Source: Microcaldota archaeon
GTDB lineage: Archaea > Micrarchaeota > Micrarchaeia > Anstonellales > VGKX01
Direction: 5' to 3'
Assembly (NCBI GenBank): GCA_021823945.1
Contig: JAKALW010000064.1
Coordinates: 1 to 6,898 of the forward strand
DNA: 6,898 nucleotides
A program made the position numbers and the translations under genes. This document shows, piece by piece, positions 6,338 to 6,898 of the stretch (position 1 is the first letter of the stretch; every line of letters begins with the position of its first letter). Below the pieces are notes generated by a model. That model saw only the letters and a program-made list of their open reading frames with translations. It had not been told where the DNA came from and did no database searches.

Positions 6338-6898
6338 CTACATCTCGTCAAGCACCGGGATTCCCAAAAGCCCAAGCGACTTTTCAAGCGCTGCCTGCGC
6401 GCCCCTCAAAAGCGCCACTCTCGCGGCAAGCTCCTCGCCAGACGTCCCCGCTATCCTGCTTGACGCGTAGAACCTGTTGAACGACGCTGAAAGGTCGATT
6501 GCGTATTCGGCCATTGAATGCGGCTTGAGACCCTTTGCCGATTCATAAGCGCATTTCTCGAAAAGCATCACGAGCCTGCCAAGCTCGCGCTCCTGCGCTG
6601 TAAGCTGGTAGGCCGAGACGGGGTTTAATTCCTGCAATTGGCTTCCCGGCGCTATCCCCTGTTTCGACATGATGCTTTTCGCCCGTGCAATGCAGTACAT
6701 GGCGTAAGGCGCGCTGTCACCCTCCATTGACAATGCCTTGTCCCAGTCGAAAACTATTTTCTTGTCGGGGGACACGCGCAGGAAAGCAAACCTTATGGCT
6801 CCAAGCGCGACAGCGTGGGCTATCTCTTCCTTCTGCTCATCGGAAAATTCCTTTGTTATCCTTGAAAAAGCCCTGCGCTCGCCCTCCGCCAGGAGTTC
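6338..6898 (-). CDS. argS: Arginyl-tRNA synthetase, C-terminal 186 residues (5' end outside window)
   Basis: This class I synthetase attaches arginine to tRNA-Arg in the cytoplasm. Only the C-terminal third is present; the frame is open through the window edge, so the HIGH motif and most of the catalytic domain lie outside. The fragment opens with the end of the catalytic domain: the family block ALGAIRFAFLRVSPDKK followed by FDWDKALSMEGDSAPY, in which the FDWD and SxEGxSAPY pattern is typical of ArgRS. It is followed by the all-helical DALR anticodon-binding domain (about fragment residues 90-186) with HSMAEYAIDLSASFNRFY and the characteristic end LGLLGIPVLDEM. The conserved C-terminal Met is present. 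The GTG at 6773-6775 is internal and not a start. The stop is TAG. A tRNA-Arg gene follows 67 nt downstream on the same strand. Confidence 0.95.
   Translation of the reverse strand, partial: ELLAEGERRAFSRITKEFSDEQKEEIAHAVALGAIRFAFLRVSPDKKIVFDWDKALSMEGDSAPYAMYCIARAKSIMSKQGIAPGSQLQELNPVSAYQLTAQERELGRLVMLFEKCAYESAKGLKPHSMAEYAIDLSASFNRFYASSRIAGTSGEELAARVALLRGAQAALEKSLGLLGIPVLDEM

Noticed and set aside
6071..6463. Plus-strand frame beginning MGFEPTTFSSR, and an overlapping frame containing ARWDLNPRPS
   Set aside because: These are the familiar spurious peptides produced by translating the complement of a tRNA T-arm and acceptor; the real feature is the minus-strand tRNA.

Overview
The window is archaeal chromosomal DNA. 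It carries both subunits of the archaea-specific family D DNA polymerase, a UPF0147 protein (an archaeal family), an arginyl-tRNA synthetase fragment, a tRNA-Arg interrupted at the canonical archaeal 37/38 position, Shine-Dalgarno sites of the GGTGAT type and TATA-like promoters. The lineage cannot be fixed from this window. PolD excludes most Crenarchaeota and leaves Euryarchaeota, DPANN, Thaumarchaeota and Asgard-type groups. Most of the window is GC-rich (about 55-60% in the lines I sampled).

Layout. Positions 6-482 (+) hold a small AT-rich gene (about 36% G+C in sampled lines) for an unrecognised protein with an N-terminal four-cysteine zinc-ribbon-like motif and a disordered-looking Asn/Pro/Gly-rich tail. 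It is convergent with everything else. A short convergent intergenic region (483-594) contains a G6/C6 hairpin plus U-tract that probably ends the leftward operon. Reading leftward from about 5890 is a three-gene operon on the minus strand: UPF0147 protein (5627-5890), PolD small subunit DP1 (4155-5624, proofreading exonuclease) and PolD large subunit DP2 (595-4068, polymerase). UPF0147 and DP1 are 2 nt apart; DP1 and DP2 are separated by 86 nt. Upstream, also on the minus strand, lie tRNA-Arg(UCU) with a 133-nt intron (6063-6270) and the C-terminal 186 residues of arginyl-tRNA synthetase (6338-6898, cut by the window edge).

How they work together. DP1 and DP2 form the replicative heterodimer: DP2 synthesises DNA and carries a C-terminal PCNA-binding peptide, and DP1 supplies the 3'-5' exonuclease. 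ArgRS charges the tRNA-Arg encoded 67 nt downstream of it. The UPF0147 protein has no established function, but its tight coupling to DP1 suggests co-expression with replication. All PolD catalytic motifs are intact and the DP2 active site has no intein.

I see no defence system, mobile element or CRISPR array. The least ordinary parts are the AT-rich zinc-ribbon gene at the left edge and the long tRNA intron, whose splice junction folds into a nearly canonical bulge-helix-bulge with one extra bulged C.
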